In this document: piece after piece, positions 59,943 through 64,000 of the stretch | How positions within the stretch are numbered: the stretch's first letter is position 1 | How the letters are laid out: every line of letters starts with the position of its first letter | NCBI RefSeq assembly: GCF_030695065.1 | Contig: NZ_JAUYTR010000009.1 | Location: 186,001-250,000, forward strand | DNA from: Sediminibacterium sp. | GTDB lineage: Bacteria; Bacteroidota; Bacteroidia; Chitinophagales; Chitinophagaceae | Direction: 5' to 3' | Length of the DNA: 64,000 nucleotides | The notes under the pieces: model-generated | Told to the model about the DNA's origin: nothing | The model's input: the letters and a program-made list of their open reading frames with translations, nothing else | Databases searched by the model: none | Position numbers and translations under genes: made by a program

Positions 59943-60859
59943 TGAAAGCAATAGGGTTTATAAAAAGTATTTTTTACGGCAACTATTTCTATGCAATTTG
60001 TGCCGTGTCTCTTTCAATTGAATGCTCCTTACAATTAGGACTACCACTTAACAATATCTTTTATTATTTATTAATAGGCTTTGCAACTGTACTTTATTAT
60101 ACCCATGCCTATTACATTGAAATCAAGCGAAATCCAATAAATTTAAATGATAGAACTGCCTGGTATTTAAGAAATAAAAAAAAAATAGAAGGGTCTCAAT
60201 TATTGCTAACTTTTTTGATAGCAGTCATTTCTATTTTATTAGTGAATGGACTCCAACCCCATTTTTCTAAAGTAAACTTTAAAAGTTGGATTATATTATT
60301 TGCTACTTTACTAATAGGGATGGCTTATTATAAACAATTGCATCCATTTTGGGGGAATTGGGGATTAAGAAACAACGGCCTTCTTAAGCCATTAATTATT
60401 GGTTTGGTTTGGGCTGGAACAGTCTCATTTTCTCCTGTTTTTTTTTACGACTTGAGCTATCCTGGCCTAGATAAAAGCCTAGAACCATTAACATGGCTTT
60501 TATTCATTAAAAACTGGTTGTTTATTAGTATCCTTTGCATCCTCTTTGATATAAAAGATTACGCAAATGATGCCAACCAACAATTAAAAACTTGGGTGGT
60601 TCAATTTGGACTTAAAAAAACATTGTATTGGGTTATTTACCCGATGACCATTTTAAGCATTCTGGCTTACTGGATTTTTGCAATTAGGCAAGAATTTTCG
60701 CTTTTTAGCATACTATTCAACAGTATTCCCTATGTATTGTTGATAACTGTTTGCACCTTTATGCACCAACGTAAAAGCATTCTCTATTATCTTGCAATCA
60801 TTGACGGATTGATGCTGGTAAAAGCAGTTTGTGGCATAACCGGAATGTTGGGAAATTAA
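59942..60859 (+). CDS. UbiA-like polytopic membrane protein
   Basis: Multiple hydrophobic segments; LFDIKDYANDANQQLKTWVVQFGLKKT resembles the second Asp-rich UbiA motif; first motif appears degenerate. Confidence 0.65.
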   Translation: MKAIGFIKSIFYGNYFYAICAVSLSIECSLQLGLPLNNIFYYLLIGFATVLYYTHAYYIEIKRNPINLNDRTAWYLRNKKKIEGSQLLLTFLIAVISILLVNGLQPHFSKVNFKSWIILFATLLIGMAYYKQLHPFWGNWGLRNNGLLKPLIIGLVWAGTVSFSPVFFYDLSYPGLDKSLEPLTWLLFIKNWLFISILCILFDIKDYANDANQQLKTWVVQFGLKKTLYWVIYPMTILSILAYWIFAIRQEFSLFSILFNSIPYVLLITVCTFMHQRKSILYYLAIIDGLMLVKAVCGITGMLGN

Positions 60860-60869
60860 ACTTTTAACA

Positions 60870-61982
60870 ATGGCCAAAGCAAAAACAACCAAGACTAAGT
60901 CGGTAGTGACCGAAAAGTCAATGAATTTTTTAAAAACGTATATCAATACTCCATCCCCCGTAGGATTTGAAAGCGGTGGACAAAAATTATGGATGGACTA
61001 TATAAAACCCTTTGTAGATACAATGTTTACAGATCCCTATGGCACTGCTGTAGGTGTTGTAAATCCTACTGCTCCATTTAAAGTAGTGATTGAAGCTCAT
61101 TGTGATGAAATCAGCTGGTTTGTCAATTACATTAACGATCAAGGGCTCATTTATTTGAAAAGGAACGGAGGAGTAGATCACCAAATTGCTCCGGCAAAGC
61201 GAGTATTGATTCATGGCAAAAAAGGTCCTGTAAAAGCCGTATTTGGATGGCCTGCTATTCATACGCGTTTAAGCAATCCAGAACAAAAAGAGCCATCTCC
61301 TAAAATTGAAAACCTTTGTTTGGATTGTGGCGCCAGAAATAAAAAGGAAGTAGAAGCATTAGGGATTCGAATTGGCGCTGTTGTTACTTACGAAGAGGGT
61401 TACGACGAATTAGCTTACGACTTTATCATTGGACGCGCATTTGACAATAGAGTTGGGGGATTTATGATTGCAGAAGTAGCCAGGTTGCTCAAAGAAAACA
61501 AAAAGCAATTACCATTTGGACTTTATGTGGTAAACGCAGTTCAAGAAGAAATTGGGTTAAGAGGTGCTGAAATGATTGCACGTAGAATTAAACCCAATAT
61601 TGCTATTATTACCGATGTAACACACGATACAAGCACCCCAATGATTAGTAAGATTATTGAAGGCGATATCCAATGCGGTAAGGGGCCTTCACTTGCATTT
61701 GCTCCTGCAATACACAATAAATTACTTGCTGTTGTAGAAACAGTTGCGGAAAAGAACAAAATTCCAGTTCAAATGCGAACCCTAAGCAGAAGTACAGGAA
61801 CAGACACAGACAGTTTTGCTTATGCAAACGATGGCTGTCCATCGGTTTTAATTTCTATCCCTTTAAGATATATGCATACCACAGTTGAAATGCTGCATAA
61901 AAAAGATATTGAAGACACCATCAAATTAATGTATGAAACCTTATTAACATTAACACCTAAGACAAATCTTAGCTATTTATAA
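60870..61982 (+). CDS. M42 family metallopeptidase (glutamyl aminopeptidase-like)
   Basis: SPVGFESGGQKLW, EAHCDEISWFV, FDNRVGGFMIAEVARLL, NAVQEEIGLRGAEM, SIPLRYMHTTVEML. Confidence 0.92.
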   Translation: MAKAKTTKTKSVVTEKSMNFLKTYINTPSPVGFESGGQKLWMDYIKPFVDTMFTDPYGTAVGVVNPTAPFKVVIEAHCDEISWFVNYINDQGLIYLKRNGGVDHQIAPAKRVLIHGKKGPVKAVFGWPAIHTRLSNPEQKEPSPKIENLCLDCGARNKKEVEALGIRIGAVVTYEEGYDELAYDFIIGRAFDNRVGGFMIAEVARLLKENKKQLPFGLYVVNAVQEEIGLRGAEMIARRIKPNIAIITDVTHDTSTPMISKIIEGDIQCGKGPSLAFAPAIHNKLLAVVETVAEKNKIPVQMRTLSRSTGTDTDSFAYANDGCPSVLISIPLRYMHTTVEMLHKKDIEDTIKLMYETLLTLTPKTNLSYL

Positions 61983-61984
61983 GC

Positions 61985-62824
61985 ATGGTAACACCCAGTA
62001 AAACAACTTACAAGGTAGCCATACTTGACCTTTATGAAGGTCAGGCTAACGAAGGAATGCGTTGTATAAGAGCAATAATTGCCGAATGGAGTTCTAAAAA
62101 TAATATTCAGATTCATTTAGATGAATTTAATGTTCGTCAACATTTAGCTGTACCAAATTTAGACTATGATATATATATATCCAGTGGTGGGCCTGGCTCT
62201 CCGTTGGATACAGTTGATACTGAATGGGAGGCTGCTTATTTTAATTGGTTAAAACAGCTTGAACTATGGAATAATAGTGCAGATTGTTTCCCAAAGAAAA
62301 ATGCTTTCTTTATTTGCCATAGCTTTCAATTACTGTGTAGGCATTATGAAATCGGCAATGTGTGTAAACGAAAATCTACCTCCTTTGGTGTTTTCCCGGT
62401 ACATATGATGGAAGATGGCCACCATGAATTGGTATTTAATGGACTACATGACCCATTCTATTGCGTTGACAGCAGAGACTACCAAGTAATTGAACCCAAT
62501 CACGAAAAAATCAGGAAATTAGGCGGAGCCATTTTAGCCATTGAAAAGAACAGGCCGCACGTCCCTTTTGAGAGGGCCATAATGGCACTTCGTTTTAATG
62601 AATATTTCATGGGCACACAGTTTCATCCAGAAGCAGATGCAATTGGTATGGCCATGTATTTACAAAGGGAAGATAAAAAGAATGTTGTAATTGAAGCACA
62701 TGGGTTGGCAAAGTGGGAAAGCATGGTAGAACAATTAATGGATCCTGGAAAAATCATGTGGACCTACAATCATATTCTTCCTAACTTCCTACATGAAGCC
62801 ACTAAAGAATTGGTTACACTTTAG
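61985..62824 (+). CDS. Class I glutamine amidotransferase-like protein
   Basis: YISSGGPGSPLD, nucleophile region FFICHSFQLLCRHY, GTQFHPEADA. Confidence 0.88.
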   Translation: MVTPSKTTYKVAILDLYEGQANEGMRCIRAIIAEWSSKNNIQIHLDEFNVRQHLAVPNLDYDIYISSGGPGSPLDTVDTEWEAAYFNWLKQLELWNNSADCFPKKNAFFICHSFQLLCRHYEIGNVCKRKSTSFGVFPVHMMEDGHHELVFNGLHDPFYCVDSRDYQVIEPNHEKIRKLGGAILAIEKNRPHVPFERAIMALRFNEYFMGTQFHPEADAIGMAMYLQREDKKNVVIEAHGLAKWESMVEQLMDPGKIMWTYNHILPNFLHEATKELVTL

Positions 62825-62840
62825 TTCAAAATAAAATTTT

Positions 62841-64000
62841 ATGGTTCCTGCTATCAGAAAACAGTTCAATGAAACATATACTGATGCTGGGTATCAACAA
62901 TACCTTGCATTACTAAATGAAAAATTTAATGACGCTATAGAATTTAGGGTTGCAGAAACACCTGTGTTTATTGATAAAATTTTTAAAGAAAAAATACTTT
63001 CAGCTTGCGAGTCTATTGTTGACTTAATTATACAACCCAACTTCATTGAATTAACTAATAATTCAATCCAATCTAATGTATTGGTTCCCAATCAAAATGA
63101 ACATACTCATTTTATTGCTTTTGACTTTGGCATATGTGAAAATGAACATGGCGAATTGGAACCGCAACTAATTGAAATGCAAGGATTCCCAACTTTATTT
63201 GCATATCAAATATGGCAAGATCAAATTTGCAGAAAACAATATCAAATACCAACAAACTACAGCTGTTACTTAAATGGTTTTACAGCAGAATCATACACTT
63301 CATTACTCAATGAAATAATTATTGGAAAATATTCCCCGGATGAAGTAGTACTATTAGAATTATTTCCACATGAACAAAAAACAAAAATTGACTTTTATTT
63401 TACAGCTGAATATTCAGGCATTTCAGTAGTTTGTTTAACTGAATTAATCAAAGAGGGAAAGGACCTTTTCTATATTAAAGCCAATAAGAAAATTCAAATT
63501 AAACGTATTTATAACAGGATTATTTTTGATGATTTACAACAACAGAAAAAAGACATTCAAGAGATAGGTAAAATACTTTTCGAAGAATTAAATGTTGAAT
63601 GGGTTCCCCACCCAAATTGGTTCTACAGAATTAGCAAATATACTTTACCATTTATTCATCACCCATATGTTCCTACTACTTGGTTTTTAAATGATCTGAA
63701 AGAAGTTCCACAAGACTTGGAAAATTACGTTTTAAAACCATTGTTCTCTTTTGCAGGTCAAGGTGTAGTAATAGATGTAACAGCAAAAGATATAGAGTTA
63801 GTTAAAGACCCAGAAAATTGGATCCTCCAAAAAAAGGTTCAATATGCAGCAGTAATTAATACCCCTAATGAACCCGCCAAAGCAGAGATTAGAATTTTTT
63901 ATTTTTGGAAAGAGGGAGATGAAAGGCCTGTTGCAACCAACAACTTAGCCCGACTAAGTAAAGGTAAAATGATTGGGGTTAGATACAACCAAGACAAAGA
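62841..64000 (+). CDS. Probable ATP-grasp-like ligase, truncated at window end
   Basis: Open frame from ATG 62841: MVPAIRKQFNETYTDAGYQQYLALLNEKF... YVLKPLFSFAGQGVVIDVTAKDIELVKDPENWILQKKVQYAAV...AEIRIFYFWKEG...NLARLSKGKMIGVRYNQDKE. Confidence 0.65.
   Translation, partial: MVPAIRKQFNETYTDAGYQQYLALLNEKFNDAIEFRVAETPVFIDKIFKEKILSACESIVDLIIQPNFIELTNNSIQSNVLVPNQNEHTHFIAFDFGICENEHGELEPQLIEMQGFPTLFAYQIWQDQICRKQYQIPTNYSCYLNGFTAESYTSLLNEIIIGKYSPDEVVLLELFPHEQKTKIDFYFTAEYSGISVVCLTELIKEGKDLFYIKANKKIQIKRIYNRIIFDDLQQQKKDIQEIGKILFEELNVEWVPHPNWFYRISKYTLPFIHHPYVPTTWFLNDLKEVPQDLENYVLKPLFSFAGQGVVIDVTAKDIELVKDPENWILQKKVQYAAVINTPNEPAKAEIRIFYFWKEGDERPVATNNLARLSKGKMIGVRYNQDK

Noticed and set aside
1-64000. CRISPR arrays, tRNA/rRNA genes, prophage or IS elements
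   Set aside because: No regularly spaced repeats, tRNA-like cloverleafs with conserved arms, rRNA motifs, transposases or phage structural genes were recognised by eye; a tRNAscan/Infernal run would be decisive.

Overview
Gene-dense chromosomal window from a Bacteroidota bacterium. SusC/SusD pairs, TAnnTTTG-type -7 boxes and overall gene content suggest a Chitinophagaceae-like member (inference). No rRNA, tRNA, CRISPR array or transposase was recognised. Main blocks: (1) 1-9856, minus strand: a compact locus joining a SusC/SusD outer-membrane pair and a YncE-like beta-propeller protein (truncated by the window edge) to four phosphonate-catabolism-type genes: a PhnZ-like HD oxygenase, a PhnX-like HAD hydrolase, a DUF5690/MFS transporter and a TIGR03364-type FAD oxidoreductase. 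(2) 9945-46271: mostly housekeeping and metabolic genes, including an S41 protease, a BadF-type sugar kinase plus murQ, a DUF1343/NamZ-like protein, hutU, etfBA, ispE, gltBD, priA, murB, miaA, cca and dapD. (3) 46268-56995: a signalling island with a single complete histidine kinase but seven receiver domains. It includes three proteins that appear to keep a DHp-like helical hairpin (SHELRHE motif) fused directly to a receiver, with no HATPase domain. Its intergenic DNA carries paired TGTAGTG-N4-CACTACA palindromes and an intrinsic terminator with attenuator-like alternative pairing. (4) 57319-64000: a GT4 glycosyltransferase, a LuxE-like protein, a UbiA-like membrane protein, an M42 peptidase, and a glutamine amidotransferase followed by a probable ATP-grasp ligase truncated at the window end. 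All calls come from reading the sequence; no database search was run.
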